Program-made: the position numbers and the translations under genes
Source of the DNA: Tisiphia sp964030975
GTDB lineage: Bacteria > Pseudomonadota > Alphaproteobacteria > Rickettsiales > Rickettsiaceae
DNA: 64,000 nucleotides
Direction of reading: 5' to 3'
Assembly (NCBI RefSeq): GCF_964030975.1
Contig: NZ_CAXIQH010000001.1
Span: 434,001 to 498,000 of the forward strand
The notes under the pieces: model-generated
What the model saw: the letters and a program-made list of their open reading frames with translations, nothing else
Database searches by the model: none
What the model was told of the DNA's origin: nothing
Shown: positions 55,351-63,860 of the stretch, in pieces
Position numbering within the stretch: the first letter of the stretch is position 1
Layout: every line of letters begins with the position of its first letter

Positions 55351-56361
55351 ATGTATAATATTAAACCTAAAATTTGGGTGTTAGCTGACAACAGGGTGGG
55401 TAGTGTGAATCAATCTATAGCCCTAGCAGAAAAAATAGGTCTTGGTTATCAACTAAAACCTATTGACTATAATTTTTTGGGTAAATTACCAAATTTTTTA
55501 TTGGCCTTCAGCCCTATCCATGTAAAAAAGCAGCTGTTACAATCGTGGAAAATGGAAGGATTCCCTGACTTAATAATTTCTGCTGGGAGAAGAACTGCTT
55601 CCTTAGCAAGTTATTTAAAACATAAATCTGCTGGTAAAGTAAAAATTGTTCAAATTATGCGCCCTAATCTGCCGTTTGAGCAATTTGACCTAATTATTCT
55701 ACCACATCATGATAAGGTTAGTAGAGAAGAACTATGCACAAATGATTCGAGTATACTGAGAATTACTGGAGCACTTAATAACGTCCAAGCAAAAATACAG
55801 GCTGGTGGTATCGAATTACGCAAGAATTATCCAAACCTTAAGCAGTTTATATCGGTAATTATTGGTGGTAATAGCAAAAATTATCAATTTACCGACGAAA
55901 ATGCTCGCGAATTTGCCGCAATATTATCTAATATTACTAAAAATCAAGATGAAAAATATACTCTGTTTATTAGCTTTAGTCGACGTACCCCTAATTCAGC
56001 AAAACAAATCATCAAAAATAAAGTGCCTTCGTCTGCTATTATTTACGATCCAACAGAGGAAGAAACTAAACCTAATCCTTATTTTGGTATGTTGGCACAG
56101 GCAGATTACATAATTTCTACTGCTGATTCGATTTCTATGTGTAGTGAGGCAGCTTCCACTGGCAAACCTCTTTATATATTCTGTCCTAGTAATTTTAAAT
56201 CACCTAAACATCTATCGTTTATACAGAATTTGCTAGAATTAAGAATAGCTAAAATACTAGAGCAATCTGTAGCTCAGCTTGAACAATATAATTATACTTC
56301 ACTTAACGAAGTAGAAAAAATAGCAAATATAATAGCCTCAAAAAATTGGATAAAATCATGA
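55351..56361 (+). CDS. ELM1/GtrOC1-like family protein (DUF1022)
   Basis: A 336-residue protein of the alphaproteobacterial DUF1022 family, named after the plant mitochondrial fission factor ELM1. Landmarks are WVLADNRVGSVNQSIALAE at the N-terminus, PDLIISAGRRTASLASYLK, IGGNSKNYQFT, FISFSRRTPN and YFGMLAQADYIISTADSISMCSEAASTGKPLYIF, a GT-B glycosyltransferase-like arrangement. The role in bacteria is unclear; some members relate to lipid-sugar synthesis. It shares a 4-bp ATGA overlap with tatD. Confidence 0.82.
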   Translation: MYNIKPKIWVLADNRVGSVNQSIALAEKIGLGYQLKPIDYNFLGKLPNFLLAFSPIHVKKQLLQSWKMEGFPDLIISAGRRTASLASYLKHKSAGKVKIVQIMRPNLPFEQFDLIILPHHDKVSREELCTNDSSILRITGALNNVQAKIQAGGIELRKNYPNLKQFISVIIGGNSKNYQFTDENAREFAAILSNITKNQDEKYTLFISFSRRTPNSAKQIIKNKVPSSAIIYDPTEEETKPNPYFGMLAQADYIISTADSISMCSEAASTGKPLYIFCPSNFKSPKHLSFIQNLLELRIAKILEQSVAQLEQYNYTSLNEVEKIANIIASKNWIKS

Positions 56362-57164
56362 CATACTCAATTCAGAAGAGTATATTAATTGACTCTCATT
56401 GCCATCTTAACATGTTAAAAGAAGATTTATCAGCAATAGTAAGCAGAGCTGAGAATAATAATGTTAGGTACATGCAGACTATATGTACTACCATTGAGGA
56501 ATTCCCAGATATTTTAGAAATAGCCAAAAAATACAGTAACATATTTGCTTCATGCGGTGTTCATCCAAATGAAGTCAAGGAAATTGTCTCGTGCGAAACT
56601 ATTATGGAATATTGTAATCACCCGAAAATTATTGGAATTGGTGAAACTGGTCTTGATTATTATTACCAGACATTCGACAAAAATAAACAAATTAGTTCTT
56701 TTCAAGAGCATATAAAAGCATCTCAAAGTATAGGATTGCCAATTATAGTTCATACAAGAGAAGCAGAAGAAGATACTATTGATATTCTAAGTAGCGAAAT
56801 GCAAAATACCGCGTTTCGCGGTCTTATTCATTGCTTTACCGCTTCAAAGCATTTGGCAAAGAAAATGCTTGACCTTGGTATGTATATATCAATTGCTGGA
56901 ATTGTAACCTTTAAAAATGCCACCGCTTTGCAGGATATAGTACGTTATATTCCACTAGACCGATTATTAATTGAAACAGATTCTCCTTATCTTGCCCCTG
57001 TTCCGATGCGTGGCAAACAAAATGAACCGGCTTTTGTGAAATATGTCGCAGAAAAAATAGCTGAAATAAAAGAAACAAACCTAGAAACAGTAGCAAATGC
57101 TACTTCTGAGAATTTTATGTCTTTATTTACTAAAACACACCTTATGACCCAAATTATAGATTAA
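56358..57164 (+). CDS. tatD: TatD family metal-dependent DNase
   Basis: A 268-residue TIM-barrel hydrolase. The metal site HxH is in LIDSHCHLNML, the carboxylate in GIGETGLDYYY, then IVHTREAEEDT, LIHCFTA and the terminal ETDSPYLAPVPMRGKQNEP. TatD nucleases act in DNA repair and turnover. I choose the ATG at 56358 that overlaps the previous stop (ATGA), not the TTG four codons earlier. The two genes are coupled. Confidence 0.94.
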   Translation: MTYSIQKSILIDSHCHLNMLKEDLSAIVSRAENNNVRYMQTICTTIEEFPDILEIAKKYSNIFASCGVHPNEVKEIVSCETIMEYCNHPKIIGIGETGLDYYYQTFDKNKQISSFQEHIKASQSIGLPIIVHTREAEEDTIDILSSEMQNTAFRGLIHCFTASKHLAKKMLDLGMYISIAGIVTFKNATALQDIVRYIPLDRLLIETDSPYLAPVPMRGKQNEPAFVKYVAEKIAEIKETNLETVANATSENFMSLFTKTHLMTQIID

Positions 57165-57211
57165 GAAGGGTACGTATTTATAGATATTTTCTTGCATCAT
57201 GGAAGAATTAT

Positions 57212-57591
57212 CATACCCTACATTTTTTATTCTATCGTAAAAATAGCAAAAAATTATAAGGATATTATGCTACACAAGCGTCATTGCGAGGAGTGTGTAA
57301 GCACGACGAAGCAATCCACTTCTGGTCTTTTGGATTGCTTCGTCGCCTAAAGTGGCTCCTCGCAATGACAGTTAGAGATCGGTTTTTTTTTCCTTAAATT
57401 GGTACATTATGTCGAATTATAGTGAAACCTATTGAATTAGGTGATACAAACTTTGTGTCATACCTGCGAAAGCAGGTATCTAGATTCCCGCCTTCGCGGG
57501 AATGACAACTTACAATCGTTATGTTCTTTATCACCTAATCCTATGAGCATAACTATACACTTTCACTACAAAATAAAAAATGTAGGGCTAT
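57212..57591. mobile_element. 380-bp repeat element with a nested TA-MITE
   Basis: Inverted ends (CCCTACATTTTTTATT at both ends) are bracketed by a 10-bp direct repeat gaagaattat (57202-57211 and 57592-57601), a likely target duplication. The inside carries the GTCATTGCGAGG palindrome and, at 57420-57555, the TA-MITE. Part of it matches the arms of the 31-kb inverted repeat. It fills the tatD to ProP-like gap with only a small questionable ORF beside it. Confidence 0.7.
57420..57555 (+). mobile_element. TA-MITE copy E (136 bp)
   Basis: TAGTGAAACC...ATAACTA flanked by TA (57418-57419 and 57556-57557). The host sequence without the element, GTCGAATTACACTTTCACTAC, exists in both arms of the 31-kb inverted repeat, so this is a direct filled/empty comparison showing TA duplication. 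Confidence 0.92.
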
Positions 57592-57772
57592 GAAGAATTA
57601 TACCCATAAAACATTCGAAATATTTTAGTTTAGAGAAGACTTCCCTGACATATATAGTATGTACATCAAAGAAATCTCCCCAAGAATCTTTAGGCTCTAT
57701 TGAAGATAGTGATATTATTGTAACTAGAAATTTATCATTTCCACTTTCAATATTATGTTTTCTTGCTATCAT
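57566..57772 (-). CDS. Short hypothetical ORF truncated by a repeat
   Basis: A 68-codon frame divergent from the ProP-like gene. The first 61 residues have normal protein composition (MIARKHNIESGNDKFLVTI...), whereas the end (PTFFIL) is read from the inserted 380-bp repeat. If the repeat is removed the frame ends almost at the same place. No family is recognised and no good ribosome-binding site is seen, so it may be a remnant. Confidence 0.25.
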   Translation of the reverse strand: MIARKHNIESGNDKFLVTIISLSSIEPKDSWGDFFDVHTIYVREVFSKLKYFECFMGIILHSPTFFIL

Positions 57773-57822
57773 TAATTAAACCATCAATATTTATAGTACT
57801 ACTATCAAAAGAAAGGTAAAAA

Positions 57823-59148
57823 ATGATAGAGTACCAACAAGAACAAAAAAGTTTAACTAGGGAACAAAAAGAAGCTGTAGGGTTACTATCAATAGGCACC
57901 TTCCTTGAATATTTTGATTTGATGATATATGTACACATGGCGGTACTTCTTAATGAATTATTCTTTGAACCAACTGACCCTCACTCCAACTCTTTAATGA
58001 TGTCTTTGGCTCTTTGTTCTACCTTTGTTTTTCGACCTGTTGGTGCCTTAATCTTTGGATGGATAGGTGATAATATAGGACGTAAGGCAACGGTTATAAT
58101 CACAACTCTCATGATGGCATCTTCATGTATCATTATGGCTAACCTACCTACTTACGCACAGATAGGAAATACAGCAGCTTGGATAGTGACCATCTGCCGT
58201 ATTGTTCAAGGTATGTCTGCTATGGGCGAAATAGTAGGGGCAGACCTTTATTTAACGGAAATGCTTGATCCACCGATACAATATGCAAGTGTTGGGTTGA
58301 TAGGGTCTTTTGCTATTCTAGGAACGTTAACTGCTTTAGGGGTTGCATCACTTGTTACTTCTAATCTTCTTAACTGGCGTGTAGCATTTTGGATAGGAGC
58401 AACGGTTGCCTTGATTGGTTCTGTTGCGAGAACCAGACTTAGAGAAGCCCCAGAATTTGCTAATGCTAAACGTCGAATAAAGAGAGCTTTTAATAAAGCC
58501 AATACAGATATAAATGTTTTTCAGAATAATCCTATTTGGCAAGAGAAAGTTAATAAAAAAACCGTACTATCTTTCTTTTTATTACAATGTGTTACACCGG
58601 TATCTTTTTATTTCGTTTATATATATTGTGCTAATATTTTGAGAACTAGCTTTGGTTACACACTATCCGAAGTTATTTATCATAATTTTATTGTCTGTCT
58701 AATGGAGCTGTTAACCGTATTAATATTATGTTATATAAGTTTAAAAGTGTATCCATTATTAACCATGAGAATTATACTAATAATATGTTCTATTTTTATA
58801 ATATTTTGTCCGTATTTATTGAATAATGTTAATTGTCCTTATCAGTTATTTTTGATTCAATTTTTTATAATTTTATTAAAGAAGTCCATAGATCCTGCTA
58901 TTCCCATTTTTTATAAAAGCCTTCCTGTATTTAAACGTTTTACTTGTGCTAGCATGACATTTGCTATATCTCGTGCTTTAATGCATATTATTACCACTTT
59001 TGGTTTTGTCTACCTTATTGAGTGTTTTGGCAATTGGGGAATATGGTTTATTATGGTTCCTGCAATTATTGCTTTTGCATACGGATTATCTCATTTTGAG
59101 AATCTGGTAAAAACAACTAAAAATCATCATCAACAAAAAACTTCATAA
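57823..59148 (+). CDS. MFS transporter, ProP (proline/betaine) type
   Basis: A 441-residue carrier of the metabolite:proton symporter branch. The N-terminus GLLSIGTFLEYFDLMIYVHMAVLLNELFF, loop 2-3 GWIGDNIGRKATVIITTLMMA and the helix 4-5 motif RIVQGMSAMGEIVGADLYLTEM are typical of the ProP-like proteins that are expanded in Rickettsia. There are 12 predicted helices. It takes up an unidentified host metabolite. An AAAGG ribosome-binding site lies before the ATG. Confidence 0.9.
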   Translation: MIEYQQEQKSLTREQKEAVGLLSIGTFLEYFDLMIYVHMAVLLNELFFEPTDPHSNSLMMSLALCSTFVFRPVGALIFGWIGDNIGRKATVIITTLMMASSCIIMANLPTYAQIGNTAAWIVTICRIVQGMSAMGEIVGADLYLTEMLDPPIQYASVGLIGSFAILGTLTALGVASLVTSNLLNWRVAFWIGATVALIGSVARTRLREAPEFANAKRRIKRAFNKANTDINVFQNNPIWQEKVNKKTVLSFFLLQCVTPVSFYFVYIYCANILRTSFGYTLSEVIYHNFIVCLMELLTVLILCYISLKVYPLLTMRIILIICSIFIIFCPYLLNNVNCPYQLFLIQFFIILLKKSIDPAIPIFYKSLPVFKRFTCASMTFAISRALMHIITTFGFVYLIECFGNWGIWFIMVPAIIAFAYGLSHFENLVKTTKNHHQQKTS

Positions 59149-59389
59149 CCCGAGCATCTGGATTAAGAAAGGTAGAAATGTAAGTATTTACAAGGGATAG
59201 AGCAACTTGGAATGCATTCGTGTATATCTTACCTGCTCTTATTGTTTACTGTATGAAACCTACCAAACCAGCTATATCCCAAAATTATCTAATCCAGAAT
59301 TGAGGCTGAAAATTAAATTGAACAACTGAAACCTTTCAACATCTTTTCTTCGCTGAGTGAACGTTCACGTTGTCTTTGAAAAATGACAG

Positions 59390-60154
59390 TTATCCTCGAC
59401 CTCTTTGCTTTAACCTTCTGGTTTCTAAATCAGATTGAGTAACTTTTTTAACTGCTTCAAGTCTTTTTGTTTGTATTCCCTCTTTACCACCACTAGGTTT
59501 TAACAATATTTCATTAATTTTTATACTTTCAGTTAAAGCATTCTCTATCTTATGAATCTTATCTAATTTCTCAGGAGTGATTTTTTTTATAAAATAATTT
59601 GATAAACCAGATAATCCTATTTCTTTACAAAAATTTGCTACTTTATAACAGATCTTATCACTACCGGTTAAATCAGGTGTCGTTGCTTTTATTAAGTTGG
59701 TTGTTTCTTGGATATTCTTTTTATAATCCTGATCTTTCTTTATGTCAGCAATATCCTTATCAGTAAGATAATTTTCTACTTTAAGATGGGTAAGTAACTT
59801 ATCATAAAACTGTTCTACTCGTTCTGCTGTTACTTCTTTATTTAATGTTTTACCAACAAAATTATCAATCACAGGAAGTAATTTATCACCAGCAGCTTGA
59901 TCTTGATCGTGCATTTTTTTCTTTAGCTCTGTATCTAGGCTGTGTTTTGCTGCCACTGATTTTTCTACCATAGACTGATAAGTTTTGCCTGAAGCATTTG
60001 TTAGTTCTAAAGCAACCGCTGAATTAAGAAACTCTGTTTCAGATTTTGATAGCGCTATCTTCAACTGATCTTTTGCATATATAATATATTCTGCTGGGTC
60101 TAGACTTGCTGTAGTTTTATGAGTTTTAGTAACCGAAACTTCTGATTCTTGCCA
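59390..60154 (-). pseudogene. C-terminal part of the 60-63 kb effector gene, separated by a frameshift
   Basis: The frame is open from 60154 down to the stop at 59390 and begins inside the end of the upstream gene, in the -1 frame relative to it. Its first residues (WQESEVSVTKTHKTTASLDPAEYIIYAKDQLKIALSK) look like genuine protein before any start codon; the first possible start is a TTG at 60064. The body is helical and charged. The last residues LETRRLKQRGRG are strongly basic, as in C-terminal signals of VirD4-dependent type IV substrates. It most likely is the natural end of the preceding gene. Confidence 0.7.
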
Positions 60155-63100
60155 TTACCATCTGTTGTATTTTTCTGCCATTGCTGTTCCTGAACGATTT
60201 CCGTAATCGGAGCAGCTGGAACTTTTATTTGATAATTATTGTCATGAGCCCATTGCAAGGCATTTTTCCCCTCAATTTTAATATCACGATGAGCAGCATA
60301 GGATACTGGATCTTGGGTTCTTGATTGAGCAAAAGCTTCTATCCACTGACCTTTTTTAAATGGGTGAGAGACGTTACTAAACTTACTTACTATCTCTGCT
60401 GATTTTGCCACCTCTTTCATATTAGTCAGGTTTTCTTTTATATTTTTTTTATAAAATAATTTTAAATCAGCAAAATTATTAATAGCCGTAGGTTTAGCAT
60501 TACCATCCTGGAATTTAGCAAATGTAGTAATACCTTCAGGGTTAAAGCCAGCTTTTCGTAATTCAGCAATTCGTTGTTCCACTATATCATCTATTTTCTT
60601 CTCATCAAGTTGCGTAAGCATTTGTTTCAATGATTCACTATATTTTTCGATACTAAATGACAAGTTACCTTTCCGAATAGCACCAGCATAGCCAAAGTCA
60701 ACAAAACGTGTATATGTTGACTTAATCATAGCAGGAAAATCTTGATGGAACTCCATAAAAGATCGACCATGATCAATTTTAGTTACAGTATTACCATCTT
60801 GTACCATCAAATTAGCAGCATAATAATCTATTTCTCCTAACATATGACAAGCAGCAATGACCTTTTCCAATCCTTCTAGTTTCTGCAATTCCTTATTATC
60901 ATCTGCTTTCAGTGGTTCACCGGGTGGAGAGCCAGCAAATTCATAAAGTTGCACAACATTGTCAAAGAATTTAGAGCGAACAAAAAGTGAGTTTGGATTG
61001 TTCTGGTCAGGTGTTACTAACTCTTCTTTAGGAGCACGATCATATAATAGCAATTGATAAAGACTTGAACCAATCAACTCCTGCACACCGTCTCTTCTAT
61101 CATTCAAGGCTTGCATTCGTTTTTTTTGATTGTCTATAGCCAAACAATCAGTATGACTTTTATAAAATTGCTTTAAAATGAAACTATTACCGGTGACGTT
61201 TTCTTGAGCAATATAACCAGCCGACAAACCTGCTTGTTTAGCCCCCTTTGCTACAAAAGCCTGCTGCTCCGCCATCCCTTTATCACGCAACATATCTTTG
61301 ACAAGTTTGAACTTTGGGTCTTCATTGAAAGCTTTTCTCTTACCAGCTAACTCCGCTTGCCGCATTCTATTTTCTTCTGCAAGATGTGTGTCTATAATAT
61401 TTCTTAGTTCCTTGTGTTCATTGCTAGGAAATGAGTCATTTATTACTGCCGATAGTTCTAGTGGCGTTTTTAATACATTTTGCACAGGCATATCTATTGA
61501 GTCTGGTACTTTTGTATTTATTATTTCTTTGTTAAGATTGAGAAGGTTTTTTATAAATGATTTAAATGGTTCTGTGTTTTTCCCATATAAACCTAACTCA
61601 AAGCAGGCTTTATCCAGTTGTTGTTCTCCATCTTTTTGGGGGTTATTTAAATATTGTTTTAAATATTGTTTAGCTGAATTATTAAGGGTTATTTTTTGTT
61701 CCTTTGTCCAGTTTCCTGCTGCTTCATATAAAGTTGTTAAGCTAATTTTCTCTTCCATAGGAGATGTATTAAGATGGGTATCTATAACATTTCTTAGTTC
61801 TTTATGTTCATTGCCAGGAAATGAGTCATTTATTACTGCTGATAGTTCTGGTGGCATTTTTAATACATTTGGCACAGGCACATCTGCTGATTCTAGTATT
61901 TTTTTATTTAAGGCTACTTTCGGTACTTCAGCTATTTTTTCTAAAGGTAGTATATCTCTCACAGGTAAGAAATTTATATTATGATTAATAAAATCTGGTT
62001 GCTTTCTTATTTCAGAGTCAAAAATATATAAATTATCTTTATGTAATGGTAATAGCTCCTTATCGCCAAACTCTTCAAGTTTAGCTCCTATTCCTTTAGT
62101 CATAATAGTTTGAGCATTTTGTAGAACCCATGCCCCACAAGATAGATTATTACTTTGTTGTTTTATTGGTGGTACATCAACGTTTTTAAGATTATTATCA
62201 TCTTCCAATATTTTTTTAAGATTCTGATCTTTTAGACTCTCACCGTACGAATCAATAAATCTATATTTTTGTTCAATAGGTTCTACAACTAATAAAGTCC
62301 AATGGATACCATCGGAACAAACTATAGCAAATGGTTTATCACCTCTTTGATTTTTGGCATAATTAAGTTTAACTCGTATAGTTTCTAAATCATCTGCGCC
62401 TAGTTTAATAGTTTGAGATGGTAAAGATTCAAGATATGGGTTAACAATATCAGGCTTTGATACTAAAAATCCTGTGTCACCATGATTTAGTTTACTATTG
62501 TTTTCCCAGGCTACATTTATTCCTGAAAGAGTATATTGTCCTTGCTGTGTAGATAAATTTTCGTATTGAGTTATTAAATCATAATGTTCTAAACAATTTA
62601 TTAAATTCTGCTGAGAAATGAAGGCTTCTACATTACCATCATCTAATAATTTATTTACTATAACTGCAAAATCAGATCTTTCCTTACTGTATTTACTGTA
62701 TTCAAGTAGCTTCTTACTATATAAATCATAATTTTTTTGAGCTCTGTCTTTATCAATATCTTGTGGAGAGATTGCTTTTTCCTCTATTTTAATCTGCTCA
62801 TTTCTAAAAAAATTTCTGATTCTTGCATCTACCTTAGCATCTTTAATATTAGTATATCTTTCCAATTCCATTTTATAAGAAATAAATCTTTCATCAAATC
62901 GGAGCTCATCTCCTACCTCATTTATTGATTGTATATTTTTTTCTACTAAGCTTGTTTTTAGCTTTTCAATGGAATTTATTGTTTCTTTGTTAAGATTGAG
63001 AAGGTTTTTTATAAATGATTTAAATGGTTCTGTGTTTTTCCCATATAAACCTAACTCAAAGCAGGCTTTATCCAGTTGTTGTTCTCCATCTTTTTGGGGG

Positions 63101-63531
63101 TTATTTAAATATTGTTTTAAATATTGTTTAGCTGAATTATTAAGGGTTATTTTTTGTTCCTTTGTCCAGTTTCCTGCTGCTTCATATAAAGTTGTTAAGC
63201 TAATTTTCTCTTCCATAGGAGATGTATTAAGATGGGTATCTATAACATTTCTTAGTTCTTTATGTTCATTGCCAGGAAATGAGTCATTTATTACTGCTGA
63301 TAGTTTTTTTAAATCTTTAATATCTAAGTCTAATTTATTTAATTGGTACTTATAGATAGTTTTATATAAATCTAGTTTAGCTGGTGGTGGGTCTTGAGGA
63401 AGATTTATTGTAGCCGTTGCAATGTTTTCGCATACTTCAAGTATTTTCCTATCTTTATCTATATCGTTAGTTTTCAAGACTTCAAAGAGTTGGTTTTCTA
63501 ATAACTCTTCTGTAATACTATCCTTAGACAT
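60100..63531 (-). CDS. Putative secreted effector: CE-clan (RickCE/Ulp1-like) protease plus PI-kinase-like domain
   Basis: A 1143-residue protein without signal peptide or membrane helices. Residues 77-186 and 563-672 are near-identical 110-residue repeats; a third partial copy begins at 693. Between them (about 350-500) is a CE-clan cysteine protease: His410 in IHWTLLVVE, Asp427 in FIDSYGE, Gln458/459 and Cys465 in LSCGAWVLQNA, in the order and spacing of Ulp1/SENP and of bacterial deubiquitinases such as RickCE of Rickettsia bellii. Residues about 770-960 carry a PI3/4-kinase-like pattern: Lys787 in FILKQFY, then GEIDYYAANL with Asp902 and Asn907, and KIDHG with Asp920. After it comes an ankyrin-like piece (GKNALQWAHDNNY). 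The expected role is removal of ubiquitin or ubiquitin-like modifiers in the host and perhaps phosphoinositide phosphorylation. The end is frameshifted, see 59390-60154. Catalytic identity is inferred from motifs only. Confidence 0.75.
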   Translation of the reverse strand: MSKDSITEELLENQLFEVLKTNDIDKDRKILEVCENIATATINLPQDPPPAKLDLYKTIYKYQLNKLDLDIKDLKKLSAVINDSFPGNEHKELRNVIDTHLNTSPMEEKISLTTLYEAAGNWTKEQKITLNNSAKQYLKQYLNNPQKDGEQQLDKACFELGLYGKNTEPFKSFIKNLLNLNKETINSIEKLKTSLVEKNIQSINEVGDELRFDERFISYKMELERYTNIKDAKVDARIRNFFRNEQIKIEEKAISPQDIDKDRAQKNYDLYSKKLLEYSKYSKERSDFAVIVNKLLDDGNVEAFISQQNLINCLEHYDLITQYENLSTQQGQYTLSGINVAWENNSKLNHGDTGFLVSKPDIVNPYLESLPSQTIKLGADDLETIRVKLNYAKNQRGDKPFAIVCSDGIHWTLLVVEPIEQKYRFIDSYGESLKDQNLKKILEDDNNLKNVDVPPIKQQSNNLSCGAWVLQNAQTIMTKGIGAKLEEFGDKELLPLHKDNLYIFDSEIRKQPDFINHNINFLPVRDILPLEKIAEVPKVALNKKILESADVPVPNVLKMPPELSAVINDSFPGNEHKELRNVIDTHLNTSPMEEKISLTTLYEAAGNWTKEQKITLNNSAKQYLKQYLNNPQKDGEQQLDKACFELGLYGKNTEPFKSFIKNLLNLNKEIINTKVPDSIDMPVQNVLKTPLELSAVINDSFPSNEHKELRNIIDTHLAEENRMRQAELAGKRKAFNEDPKFKLVKDMLRDKGMAEQQAFVAKGAKQAGLSAGYIAQENVTGNSFILKQFYKSHTDCLAIDNQKKRMQALNDRRDGVQELIGSSLYQLLLYDRAPKEELVTPDQNNPNSLFVRSKFFDNVVQLYEFAGSPPGEPLKADDNKELQKLEGLEKVIAACHMLGEIDYYAANLMVQDGNTVTKIDHGRSFMEFHQDFPAMIKSTYTRFVDFGYAGAIRKGNLSFSIEKYSESLKQMLTQLDEKKIDDIVEQRIAELRKAGFNPEGITTFAKFQDGNAKPTAINNFADLKLFYKKNIKENLTNMKEVAKSAEIVSKFSNVSHPFKKGQWIEAFAQSRTQDPVSYAAHRDIKIEGKNALQWAHDNNYQIKVPAAPITEIVQEQQWQKNTTDGNGKNQKFRLLKLIKLQQV

Positions 63532-63617
63532 AAAAATTTAATCTCTATATTAACTTCTCTAACTTTATTTTATCCAACTGCTCTATTCCTGTCAAAGCAT
63601 AAAATAGTATCATCTAT

Positions 63618-63853
63618 CAGGGCAGTTTAAAAGTCGCAACTAATGATATAAAATACTAGATTTTAGAAACGAATAACCGTCATCGCGAGCCACGAAGTGG
63701 CGTGGCGATCCAAATAAACAGCTTGCTGTTTTATTTTTGCCGTTGCAATTTTTTGGATTGCCGTGTCGTAGCGAAGCGGCTCCTCGCAATGACGTTTATG
63801 CATTTCTCAAAACAGATTCTTATATCATTAGTTGCGACTTTTAAACTGCCCTG
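63618..63853. mobile_element. 236-bp MITE with 34-bp perfect ends and 9-bp target duplication
   Basis: Positions 63618-63651 and 63820-63853 are exact reverse complements (starting CAGGGCAGTTTAAAAGTCGC). Both sides are flanked by the direct repeat atcatctat (63609-63617 and 63854-63862). The inside has the GTCATCGCGAGCCACGAAG / GCTCCTCGCAATGACG palindrome. No transposase is encoded. It lies upstream of the effector gene. Confidence 0.9.
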
Positions 63854-63860
63854 ATCATCT

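Noticed and set aside
59149..59389. Possible gene or RNA between the ProP-like gene and the effector
   Set aside because: No ORF with a start and ribosome-binding site, and no tRNA-like fold; only a short palindrome GTGAACGTTCAC near 59358 without a T-run.
60100..60160. Programmed -1 frameshifting in the effector gene
   Set aside because: No X XXY YYZ heptamer with a downstream stem or pseudoknot is evident in the overlap; an indel or sequencing error is simpler.
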